A stretch of 64,000 bases of DNA from Desulfuromonas versatilis (lineage in GTDB: Bacteria > Desulfobacterota > Desulfuromonadia > Desulfuromonadales > NIT-T3): contig NZ_AP024355.1 of assembly GCF_019704135.1 (NCBI RefSeq), positions 4,592,377-4,656,376 of the forward strand, read 5' to 3'. Of this stretch, positions 16,416 through 23,955 are shown piece after piece. The notes under the pieces were generated by a model. It did not search any database and was not told where the DNA came from. It worked only from the letters and a program-made list of their open reading frames with translations. How positions within the stretch are numbered: position 1 is the first letter of the stretch; each line of letters opens with the position of its first letter. Made by a program: the position numbers and the translations under genes.

Positions 16416-17750
16416 ATGGGCGCGAAGATGACAGTCACGGGGAACCAGAGGGGGGCGGCGATGCTCACCGCGCTGCTGATGATGGCGATGCTCACCGCCA
16501 GCGGGGTCGCCGCAACCCGCACGACCCTCACGGAACTGCAGATTGCCGGAAACGAAAAGGTCAATTCCACAGCCTTCTACCAGGCGGAGGCGGGGATCGA
16601 GTACGGCCGCTGGATGGTTCAGAACGGTCTCGACAAGGAAGCGCTGACAGCACCGGACGAAACGCTGATCGATCTGGAGTCGATCGATGCCGATGACGAG
16701 GAGACCTACGTGCGCCTGAGCTTCGATCCACCGGACGAGTACAATTTCCGTGTCAATCTGGTCATCAGCGGCGACTATCCCGATAACGTCTTCGCGTTCA
16801 GCAGCACCGGTGAAGGCGCCCACGCTGCCAGCAGTACGGTATCCGCCTCGTTCGGGCGGGATGTGGCCAATGTTCTGACCTACGCCGCTTTCGGAAACAG
16901 CGGGGTCGATCTCAAGTCGAACGCGGCGGTCTACAGTTACACCTCCAGCTGCGGGGACACCCCCGTCTCCGATCCGAGCCCCACCGACTCCACCGGAGCC
17001 GGGGATATCGGGTCGAACGCTGAGGTCAGCATCAAGAACAACACCTTTATCGACGGCGATGTCGTCCTCGGGGCCTCGGATGACGGAACGACCGCCACCC
17101 TGAGTTCGACGGGGACCCCGACGGTCACCGGGGAAACCGGCGTGACCGTCGACCAGGTCGATCCCGACCCTCTCGGCGCCGCGGAGGGGGATCTGGCCGA
17201 TACCTTTACAGCCGTGGCCGCCGACAATGACAACGCCGCGGCGGGGATTACCGGGACGGAACTCAGCCTCGCTTCGGCTTCCAGTTCCGCCAGTAAAAAC
17301 AAATACTCCGACAGCTCGACCGCGTCCACCACCACATCCACCCTCACCCTCACTGCCGGCGATTACTATTTCACCGATATCACCCTGAACAACGGAGCGG
17401 AGCTGATTATCGACACCTCGGCGGGGGCGGTGAACATTTATCTGTCGGGGGGGCTCGAGGCCAAGAACGGCTCAGAGATCAACATCCAGGGGGATCCCTC
17501 CGATTTCACCATCTTCTCTGACAGTACCGATGCCCTCGTCTTCAAGCACGGCAGCGATTTCAAGGGGGTAATCTACGCTCCCTACGCCAAGGTCGAGATG
17601 AAGAACTCCGCCGATTTCTACGGGGCGATTTTCGCCGATGAGGTTCAGCTGCACTCCTCGGGCGAGATCTGGTACGACGAGTGCCTCGCAGCCGTGTACC
17701 AGAAGGTGAATTCGGAAATCACTCCGCTATCCTGGCGGCAGGACCAGTAA
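16416..17750 (+). CDS. PilX-type pseudopilin with long beta-rich C-terminal domain
   Basis: A 444-residue protein. The N-terminus (NQRGAAMLTALLMMAMLTAS) is the PilX-type segment with RGA in place of the usual G-F prepilin site, followed by the PilX signature AFYQAEAGIEYGRWMV. The remaining 350 residues are rich in Ser, Thr, Gly, Asp and Asn and end in a repeated beta-helix-like module (IYLSGGLEAKNGSEINIQG, VFKHGSDFKGVIYAPYAKVE). This large extracellular extension could be an adhesin. Start chosen at the ATG at 16416; 16428 is possible. No pilY1 follows: the operon ends at mobile-element debris. Confidence 0.8.
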   Translation: MGAKMTVTGNQRGAAMLTALLMMAMLTASGVAATRTTLTELQIAGNEKVNSTAFYQAEAGIEYGRWMVQNGLDKEALTAPDETLIDLESIDADDEETYVRLSFDPPDEYNFRVNLVISGDYPDNVFAFSSTGEGAHAASSTVSASFGRDVANVLTYAAFGNSGVDLKSNAAVYSYTSSCGDTPVSDPSPTDSTGAGDIGSNAEVSIKNNTFIDGDVVLGASDDGTTATLSSTGTPTVTGETGVTVDQVDPDPLGAAEGDLADTFTAVAADNDNAAAGITGTELSLASASSSASKNKYSDSSTASTTTSTLTLTAGDYYFTDITLNNGAELIIDTSAGAVNIYLSGGLEAKNGSEINIQGDPSDFTIFSDSTDALVFKHGSDFKGVIYAPYAKVEMKNSADFYGAIFADEVQLHSSGEIWYDECLAAVYQKVNSEITPLSWRQDQ

Positions 17751-17853
17751 TCGACATTACCTGCACCGGTTTTAACCAGAGTGGCAATTCAGGCGACCCC
17801 AAAATCGGGACCGAAGGGAAAGGCTGTTACGTATGATGTCCCGGTATTCTCCG

Positions 17854-17949
17854 CATCACATGACACCAGGCACCGTCATATTCAATGCGCAGTGGCCGAG
17901 CCATGGCTCAAACATACCGGACAAATCTTTCATGTCAAAACCCGACCTC
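17854..17949 (-). pseudogene. Fossil of a RAYT 5' end with its terminal repeat
   Basis: The first 17 codons from an ATG at 17904 read MARPLRIEYDGAWCHVM, nearly identical to the dead RAYT at 14332, and upstream lies the matching end sequence TGTCAAAACCCGACC (17933-17947). After codon 17 the similarity stops. This is the left-over end of a second copy of the same RAYT subfamily. Confidence 0.75.
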
Positions 17950-17965
17950 TTCGCTGCCCTAAAGT

Positions 17966-18154
17966 AGACCCTTAACAGGTCGCTGAAGTACTCTTCCACT
18001 CCTCTGGGTTTCCTTCCAGGATGAGGTTTCAGGACGCTTTCAGCGGGTCAATTTAGGTATTTGGGCAATCTCGTTCTTTGGTTCTTGGTTTCTCGACCTC
18101 CGATTTCGGAGTTTTGCCCATTTTTTCGGGTTCCTGGGCAAACCCGTCCCCTTC
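17966..18154. other. Short non-coding stretch at the 3' side of the IS5-type fragment
   Basis: No gene seen. It probably contains the old right end of the insertion sequence, but I cannot define a terminal repeat because the other end is gone. It includes a small inverted repeat GACCTCCGATTTCGGAGT-like hairpin near 18096-18112. Confidence 0.3.
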
Positions 18155-18756
18155 TCATGCCGGGGAGGCCCTCAGAATGTTTCGCATTCGGACCAAGTTG
18201 TAGGCGGCGGCGACCAGGGTGAAGTGCCATCCTTCCCGGTCAGCCCCTCGGTACTTGGGTGAGCGGTAGTTGCCCACCGTTTTCATCCATCCGAAGATCT
18301 CTTCCACTCGCTTGCGGATGCGCTGGCTTACTTTGGATCCCTCATGCCGGGTGGTGCGGCCATCCATGGCGGAGGAGGCGCGGCTGGTATTATTCTGGGC
18401 AACATGGGGTGTCACCTTGCGCCCCTGCAGCGCTCCGAGGAACTCTTGGGTGTCGTAATTTTTATCGGCCCCCAAGGTGATGCGCTGCCTCTTGCCCTTT
18501 CCCCGGGCCACCTTCTTGACCATGGCCAGGGCGGCCTCGCGTTCGGCAGTCCCGTTGGCCGGGGTTACTGTCGCTTCGATAACCAAGGCTTTGCAATTCT
18601 CCATCAGCGCGGGGCCGATGTAATAAAGATCGGCTCCCTGGTGGCTACTTTTGCGGTAGAGCTTGGCCTCCGGATCGGTCACCGAGGCATGGGTTGCATT
18701 GGAGAGTTTCTCACCCTTGAAATCGCGCTCTTCGTTGCGACCGACCGGACCATCGG
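18155..18756 (-). pseudogene. IS5/IS1182-type DDE transposase, C-terminal fragment
   Basis: The frame can be read from about 18756 (DGPVGRNEERDFKGEKLSN) through the DDE_Tnp_1 block THASVTDPEAKLYRKS, LGADKNYDTQEFL and RVEEIFGWMKTVGNYR to the stop at 18155. The N-terminal part with the first catalytic aspartate is missing, cut at the junction with an HD-GYP gene fragment on the other strand. It cannot encode an active transposase. Confidence 0.82.
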
Positions 18757-18966
18757 GCGGGCCGCATCATGAATATCGCCGATCAGTACGATGCCCTGCG
18801 GAGCAAAAGGCCCTACAAGCCCGCATTCGATCACCACAAAGCGCTGTCAATCATTACCCAGGGTGATGGTCGAACTTTGCCGCAACCTTTTTACCCAGAG
18901 GTTTTAACTGCCTTTGCCAGGGCGGAGGCGGCCTTTGCCGATATTTACGAGAGCCAAAAAGATTAG
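18757..18966 (+). pseudogene. C-terminal fragment of an HD-GYP domain protein
   Basis: Reads AGRIMNIADQYDALRSKRPY then KPAFDHHKALSIITQGDGRT, which is the last conserved block of HD-GYP cyclic-di-GMP phosphodiesterases, and stops normally at 18966. The catalytic HD and GYP motifs, which lie upstream in the family, are absent because the sequence switches to IS DNA. A c-di-GMP or sensor gene was therefore destroyed here. Confidence 0.8.
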
Positions 18967-19163
18967 CCGGAGGGAGAAAGAGATTGGGGGCAAACAGCGA
19001 ATACTCATCGGCGATGACCGCCAGGGAAACATCCAGATACTCGAAAATCGGGGGACACAATAGAATGGCGCTAGTTTAAGGGGTATTGACATGGGTGGCA
19101 GGGTGTCGCAGGATGCCCACGACACCGGCGCAGGGGCCGGTCGTATTCCCAAGGGGGCCGGTC

Positions 19164-20027
19164 ATGAGCAAGAAAAGGGGCACGTACGTCTATTCGATGT
19201 TCTGGAACTGCGGGCTGATCGCCATCGGCTCGCTGATTCAGGCTATCGCCCTGAAATCGCTGGGCATCCCGTACAATTTCGTCCCCGGCGGCCTGTTCGG
19301 CGTCGGCTCGCTGATCTACTACAAGACCGGCTGGCTCGACCCGGGCTTGCTTTACCTGCTGCTGAACATTCCAATGTTCATCCTCGGCTACATCTTCATC
19401 TCCCGCCGTTTCCTGGGGTTCAGCGCCCTGGCCATGGGGTTGATCACCCTGTTCTACCAGCTGATCGATTTTCGTATAGCGATCGGCACCCAGCTCTACG
19501 CAGCACTGGTCTTCGGGGCGCTGCTCGGCACCGGGGCCGGGATGGTGCTACGCTCGCTGGGGTCCAATGGCGGGCTGGATGTGGCGGCGGTAATCCTCAA
19601 CCAAAAGTTCAACATCGGCGTCGGCAAGGTCTACTTCGTCTTCAACCTGCTGCTGTTCTCCCTGAGCTTCGCCAGCCTCGACAACGACCTGGTTATCGCT
19701 TCGATGATTGCGGTCTTCGTCTGCTCGGTGGCGGTGGACTATGTCCTCAGCCTGTTCAACCAGCGCAAGATGGCCTTCATCATCTCGGAGAAGCCGGAGG
19801 AAATCGCCGGACAGGTGATGAACCACCTGAAGATCGGCACCACCATGCTGCCGGCCGTAGGGGCCTTTCGCAGGGAGCAGAAGACCGTGCTGATGGTGGT
19901 CATCAACAACATTCAGCTCAAAAGGCTCGAGGAGATCGTCTTCACCGCCGACAACTACGCTCTGTTCATCGTGGGAAATACCTTCAGCGTGCTCGGCTCG
20001 ACCTTCTCACGGCGCAAGATCTACTGA
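19164..20027 (+). CDS. YitT-family membrane protein with DUF2179 domain
   Basis: A 287-residue protein with five or six membrane helices (DUF161/YitT repeats: GIPYNFVPGGLFGVGSLIYY and GAGMVLRSLGSNGGLDVAAV) and a cytoplasmic C-terminal DUF2179 domain from about residue 205 (KMAFIISEKPEEIAGQVMN). Family members are of unknown transport function. The ATG at 19164 follows AAGGGGG; earlier in-frame ATGs lack a site. It is a single gene. Confidence 0.88.
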   Translation: MSKKRGTYVYSMFWNCGLIAIGSLIQAIALKSLGIPYNFVPGGLFGVGSLIYYKTGWLDPGLLYLLLNIPMFILGYIFISRRFLGFSALAMGLITLFYQLIDFRIAIGTQLYAALVFGALLGTGAGMVLRSLGSNGGLDVAAVILNQKFNIGVGKVYFVFNLLLFSLSFASLDNDLVIASMIAVFVCSVAVDYVLSLFNQRKMAFIISEKPEEIAGQVMNHLKIGTTMLPAVGAFRREQKTVLMVVINNIQLKRLEEIVFTADNYALFIVGNTFSVLGSTFSRRKIY

Positions 20028-20179
20028 GCGCCCCCTCCACCCCCCAGTCTTCCATTGCAAAACAGGGGGACATAAAACCAATTTCACCGCGAAAATAAGA
20101 ATTATATCCCCCTATTCGGGGCGTTCTGGTTCAAGGGCCTTTCAGGTTCACTTCCATTACCGGGATTGCTCCCCCCAGC

Positions 20180-21217
20180 CTATTCCCCCGCCAGGTTCAG
20201 CCAGACCTGCGCCACGTCGAGCATGCGATTGGCGTAGCTCCACTCGTTGTCGAACCAGGCCATGAGCTTGAGCAGCCTGCCGACACTCACCCGGGTCTGG
20301 GTGCCGTCGACGATCGCCGAGCGCGGGTCGGTGTTGAAATCGACCGAGGCGTGGGGCTCTTCGGTGTAGCCCAGCAGCCCCTGCAGGGGCCCGGCCGCAG
20401 CTTCGCGGAACAGGGTGTTGACCGAGGCGGCATCGGTGGGCCGGCGCAGGTTGATGGCCAGATCCATCAGCGAGACATTGATGGTCGGCACACGCAGGTG
20501 CAGGCATTCGAAGCGCCCGCTCAGGGCCGGCATCATCTTGCCGATGCCCTGGTGCAGGCCGGTGTCGACGGGGACCATGGAGTGCATGGCGCTGCGGGTC
20601 AGACGCAGGTCCGTGTGGTGATAGCTGTCGATCACCGGCTGGTCGTTCATCGCCGAATGGATGGTGGTGGTGACGCCATTCTCGATGCCGTAATGCCGCT
20701 CGAGCAGGTCGAGGATGGGCACGATGCAGTTGGTGGTGCAGGAGGCGCTGGAGACGATCCGGTGCCCGGGCTGCAGGTCCCCGCTGTTGAACCCGTGGAC
20801 GATGGTCGCGTCCACCTCGGCATCGGCAGGCTGGGAAAACAGCAGGCGGCGCGCGCCGCTGGCCAGGTGGCGTTCGGCGGTGGCGCGATCGGTGAAGGTG
20901 CCGGTGCATTCCAGAACCAGGTCGACGTCCAGCTCTTTCCAGGGCAGATTCTCGGGGTCCTGCTCGTTCAGGGCCCGGATGCGGTCGCCGTTGATCAGCA
21001 GGTGACTGCCGTCGTTGGCCACGGCCACCGGGAAGCGGCCATGAGTGGTGTCGTAACGGGTCAGGTAGGTCAGGGTGTCGAGGTCGGAGAGTTCGTTGAT
21101 CGCCACCACCTGCAGCTCGCTGTGGCGGGGGTCGACATAGAGTGCCCGCAGGACGCTTTGCCCGATGCGGCCATAGCCGTTGATGGCGATCCGGTGTTTC
21201 TTCGGGAGTCTGGACAT
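20180..21217 (-). CDS. epd: Erythrose-4-phosphate / glyceraldehyde-3-phosphate dehydrogenase (Epd-like)
   Basis: A 345-residue NAD-dependent dehydrogenase. Rossmann motif NGYGRIGQSVLRAL is at the N-terminus, the catalytic cysteine is in SASCTTNCIVPI, and the substrate-binding segment TIHSAMNDQPVIDSYHH follows. The combination INELSDLDTLTYLTRYDTTHG and SAMNDQ fits erythrose-4-phosphate dehydrogenase (pyridoxal phosphate pathway) better than glycolytic GapA, but separation by eye is not certain. The ATG at 21217 gives the family length; an upstream ATG (21310) would add 31 atypical residues. No pgk or fba neighbour, which also argues against the main glycolytic enzyme. Confidence 0.85.
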   Translation of the reverse strand: MSRLPKKHRIAINGYGRIGQSVLRALYVDPRHSELQVVAINELSDLDTLTYLTRYDTTHGRFPVAVANDGSHLLINGDRIRALNEQDPENLPWKELDVDLVLECTGTFTDRATAERHLASGARRLLFSQPADAEVDATIVHGFNSGDLQPGHRIVSSASCTTNCIVPILDLLERHYGIENGVTTTIHSAMNDQPVIDSYHHTDLRLTRSAMHSMVPVDTGLHQGIGKMMPALSGRFECLHLRVPTINVSLMDLAINLRRPTDAASVNTLFREAAAGPLQGLLGYTEEPHASVDFNTDPRSAIVDGTQTRVSVGRLLKLMAWFDNEWSYANRMLDVAQVWLNLAGE

Positions 21218-21414
21218 GGCAGTTCCGGAGGATGGGGGATAAACATTCTGCACCGAGGCAGGCGAATCACCTGAGCGCTCGATTGTCTCCCTCTCCGGCA
21301 GGATTGTCAACCGGGGCGGTGTGCCTGCAGGCGAGGAAAATCCACCGCGCCTGCAGGTGGGTGGTGAGGTGTGCCGGCCAGGCCCTATCGATCCGGCAAC
21401 CGGGGGTGAACTCT

Positions 21415-22152
21415 TCAGCGAACGACGAAACCGTACTTGGTAAGAATTTTGGCAGCCTCGTCGGCGGCGAGATATTCCAGGAAGGCGACCGCTTCGGGGT
21501 TCTTCGCCCCCGCCTGGGTGAGACCGACGGGATAAGTGACCTCGTCGTAAAGCCCCTGGGGAACCTCCAGCAGGATCACCGCCTCCTTGGCCAGCAGCGC
21601 ATCGGTCCGGTAGACGAACGCCCCGTCGGTCTCCCCGCGGTCGGCGTAGACCAGCGCCTGGCGAACATCCTGGGCCATCACCAGTCTGTCCCCCAGCCGA
21701 TCATAAAGGCCGGCCGCCTTGAGTGCCTGCTCGGCATACTGCCCCGCCGGCACGCTCCTGGGGCTGCCGATGGCGATACGCCCGAGCCTGGCGAGATCCT
21801 CAAGGCTGGCGACGGCGAGCCCCTTTCTGCCGACAAAGACCAGGGAATTAAAGGCCAGATTCCTGACCTGCCCCGGGGCAATGCTCCCCTGCTCCACCAG
21901 GTAGCTCATCCACTTGGGATTGGCGGATATGAAGATGTCCGCCGGCGCCCCCTGGGCGATCTGTTTGGCGAGCGCCCCCGATGAGCCGAAATTGGGGAGA
22001 AAAGAGGCCCCGGCGGCCTTAATCCGATAGCTGGCGATGAGTTCATTGACCGCGTCGGTCATGCTCGCCGCCACCGAAAGGCGGACCTCGGCGGCGCAGA
22101 CGGGGGTCGTCAGGACCAGGCAGAGCAGCAGCGCAGGAAGGAGAGAACGCAT
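21415..22152 (-). CDS. modA: Molybdate ABC transporter substrate-binding protein
   Basis: A 245-residue periplasmic binding protein with a Sec signal peptide (MRSLLPALLLCLVL...CAA). The ModA pattern is clear: LSVAASMTDAVNEL, NFGSSGALAKQIAQGAPADIF, and GETDGAFVYRTDAL. It would bind molybdate or tungstate. No modB or modC follows within the window, so the permease and ATPase are elsewhere or the protein serves a distant system. AAAGGA lies 8 nt before the chosen ATG. Confidence 0.92.
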   Translation of the reverse strand: MRSLLPALLLCLVLTTPVCAAEVRLSVAASMTDAVNELIASYRIKAAGASFLPNFGSSGALAKQIAQGAPADIFISANPKWMSYLVEQGSIAPGQVRNLAFNSLVFVGRKGLAVASLEDLARLGRIAIGSPRSVPAGQYAEQALKAAGLYDRLGDRLVMAQDVRQALVYADRGETDGAFVYRTDALLAKEAVILLEVPQGLYDEVTYPVGLTQAGAKNPEAVAFLEYLAADEAAKILTKYGFVVR

Positions 22153-22290
22153 GACCCGTTTCCTTTCTCTGAAGGATGGAGAGACCGTGGCACGGCTGCC
22201 GTAGCCTGAAACGGGGTGTTGCCGGCGTCTTTGGCGGAAAGCATCCCTTGGCAACAGCACCATGCTGCCATGGGTTCGCCAACTTTTCCA
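22153..22290 (-). other. Structured leader candidate upstream of modA
   Basis: On the minus strand the 138 nt before modA hold several nested stems: TGTTGCC / GGCAACA (22255-22249 with 22222-22216), a small CAGCA-TGG-TGCTG hairpin just upstream, and GGCT / AGCC close to the start. Known molybdenum-cofactor riboswitches occur in front of molybdate transport genes, but I cannot match this one to a consensus. Confidence 0.35.
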
Positions 22291-22369
22291 AGGAAATTAT
22301 CGCGGATCGGCCCTGCCCGGCAATCTCCGGGAAGGGCCCGAGGGGCTGCGCATCCCGGCCTGTGGCCGG

Positions 22370-22885
22370 TCAGTTCACCCCTTCGGCAGCGACCTCGTCC
22401 CTGGCCAGCTGGAGATATTCGATCAGCTCGGGAGCCCGCAGCGGGCCGCCGTCGTAGACCACCTGGAAGTCGCGATCGAGGATCAGAATTCGGGGGATCA
22501 TGAACACGTTGTAGCTCTTGCGTACCTGGCCGTCATCGAGAATGGCTTCGGGCACGGCCAGATGGTCGGGGTTGGCCAGAACCTCGCGGACCGCCTCTTC
22601 GGTATCCTGGTGGAAGACTTCAATGTAGCCGATGTTGTTCTCTGCGAGATAGTCATGGATCTTGTTGATCTGGATCGATTGCCCCATGCACCCGGGACAC
22701 CAAGTGGCACCGAGGTTAAGCAAAAAGGCGTCACCTTGCTGCTCGTAGAGCCGAAAAGGCTCGCCGTCGATATTTTCCACCAGGATGTCCGGGGCCGGGT
22801 CTCCCTGCTGGAACCCCAGCGCCCCCAGCGGCAGCAGCGTTACCATCAGCCACCCCATCATCGCCGCCTGAATCAACTGTTTCAT
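22370..22885 (-). CDS. TlpA/ResA-like exported thioredoxin-fold protein
   Basis: A 171-residue protein with an N-terminal signal sequence (about 1-24) and a thioredoxin fold. The redox pair is CPGC in LGATWCPGCMGQ and the cis-proline region reads VFMIPRILILD. TlpA/ResA proteins reduce disulfides in the periplasm, often during cytochrome c maturation. FQQGDPAPDILVEN matches the AhpC/TSA-like start of the domain. SD AAGGGG is 9 nt upstream of the ATG. It is separate from modA by about 220 nt, so probably independently transcribed. Confidence 0.88.
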   Translation of the reverse strand: MKQLIQAAMMGWLMVTLLPLGALGFQQGDPAPDILVENIDGEPFRLYEQQGDAFLLNLGATWCPGCMGQSIQINKIHDYLAENNIGYIEVFHQDTEEAVREVLANPDHLAVPEAILDDGQVRKSYNVFMIPRILILDRDFQVVYDGGPLRAPELIEYLQLARDEVAAEGVN

Positions 22886-23076
22886 TGCGCCATCCCCTTC
22901 CCTGCTGGTGCACCGAGGCCAGCAACCCCTTACCCTCCCTATTCAATTCTGGTGCCAGGATTTTCTGCCGAACTTTTGACAGGGGATTTTCGGACCGCTT
23001 GGAAACCCAAACAGCCCAAGCCCCCGGCTGCGCGCGGGAACTTGGGCTGTCGGTGGTTGAGCTGGCCGCCAGGGCG

Positions 23077-23955
23077 CTAGTCGATGGGCGCGACGTCTAC
23101 CGATACCTGCAGTTTGTGCTGGCCGCCGCCGAAGGCGACCCCCTTGAGCGGGGTGACGTCGGCAAAATCGCGTCCCCAGGCGACGGTAATATGCTGCTCG
23201 CGGGGGATCTGGTTGTTGGTGGGATCGAAATCGAGCCAGCCGAGATCCGGCAGATAGACCGAGAACCAGGCATGGGAGGCGTCGGCACCGACCAGCCGCG
23301 GAGCCCCGGGCGGCGGCAGGGTTTCGATATAGCCGCTGACGTAGCGGGCGGCCAGCCCCACGGAGCGCAGGCAGCCGATGGCGAAATGGGCAAAATCCTG
23401 GCAGACGCCGCGGCGATGGGCGATGACCTCGGAGAGCGGGGTGGCGATGGTGGTGAAGCCGGGGGAGTAGGTGAAATCCCGATGGATGCGTTGCATCAGG
23501 TTGCTGACCGCCTCGACCAGCGGCCGCCCCGCGGTGAAAGAATCCTGGGCGTAATCCAGCATCTCCCCGTCGGCGATGACCACGGGCGAGTCGAGGGTGT
23601 ACTGCAGGGCATCGAAAGATTCGGGGGTGTGATCGCTGCGCAGGCGCTCGCGGACCGTTTCCCAGGCCATCTCATTACCGAAGGCGAACAGATTCTGCTC
23701 GGCGGTGATCGCAACCTCGCTGGTGGCGGTCACCACCATCCGCTCATGGGAAGACTGGATGGCGAAATAGGCCACCCGGTTGCCGAAAAAATCGAGGCGT
23801 TCGCGGTAGTCGACGGGGGGCGGATCGATGCGCAGCACGCTCGACAGGCACTTCTGGCCCGGCAGCTGCCGCGGCTGCAGCCGTGCTTCGTTGTGACAGA
23901 GGCCCGCCCAATCGCTGTAGAGGTATTCGGTTGTATGCACCACGCGGTAGTTCAC
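23077..23955 (-). CDS. Transglutaminase-like cysteine peptidase-fold protein
   Basis: A 292-residue cytoplasmic protein with an N-terminal beta domain (bacterial transglutaminase N, about 1-80) and a transglutaminase core. Catalytic residues are visible as Cys185 (RRGVCQDFAH), His228 (DASHAWFSVY) and Asp244 (LDFDPTNN). Starts with GTG in a GTGA overlap with the preceding ATP-grasp gene, so the two are co-translated. In such loci the enzyme is thought to hydrolyse or form amide bonds on a peptide product. Last gene of a three-gene operon. Confidence 0.9.
   Translation of the reverse strand: MNYRVVHTTEYLYSDWAGLCHNEARLQPRQLPGQKCLSSVLRIDPPPVDYRERLDFFGNRVAYFAIQSSHERMVVTATSEVAITAEQNLFAFGNEMAWETVRERLRSDHTPESFDALQYTLDSPVVIADGEMLDYAQDSFTAGRPLVEAVSNLMQRIHRDFTYSPGFTTIATPLSEVIAHRRGVCQDFAHFAIGCLRSVGLAARYVSGYIETLPPPGAPRLVGADASHAWFSVYLPDLGWLDFDPTNNQIPREQHITVAWGRDFADVTPLKGVAFGGGQHKLQVSVDVAPID

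Noticed and set aside
19091..20098. A 335-codon frame overlapping the YitT gene
   Set aside because: Arg/Gly/Ala/Pro-rich out-of-frame reading of a GC-rich gene; the overlapping frame has membrane helices and the DUF2179 domain.
22249..22275. Sigma-54-like TGGCAGCATGGTGCTG before modA
   Set aside because: GG and GC are separated by 9 bp, and this promoter needs 10.
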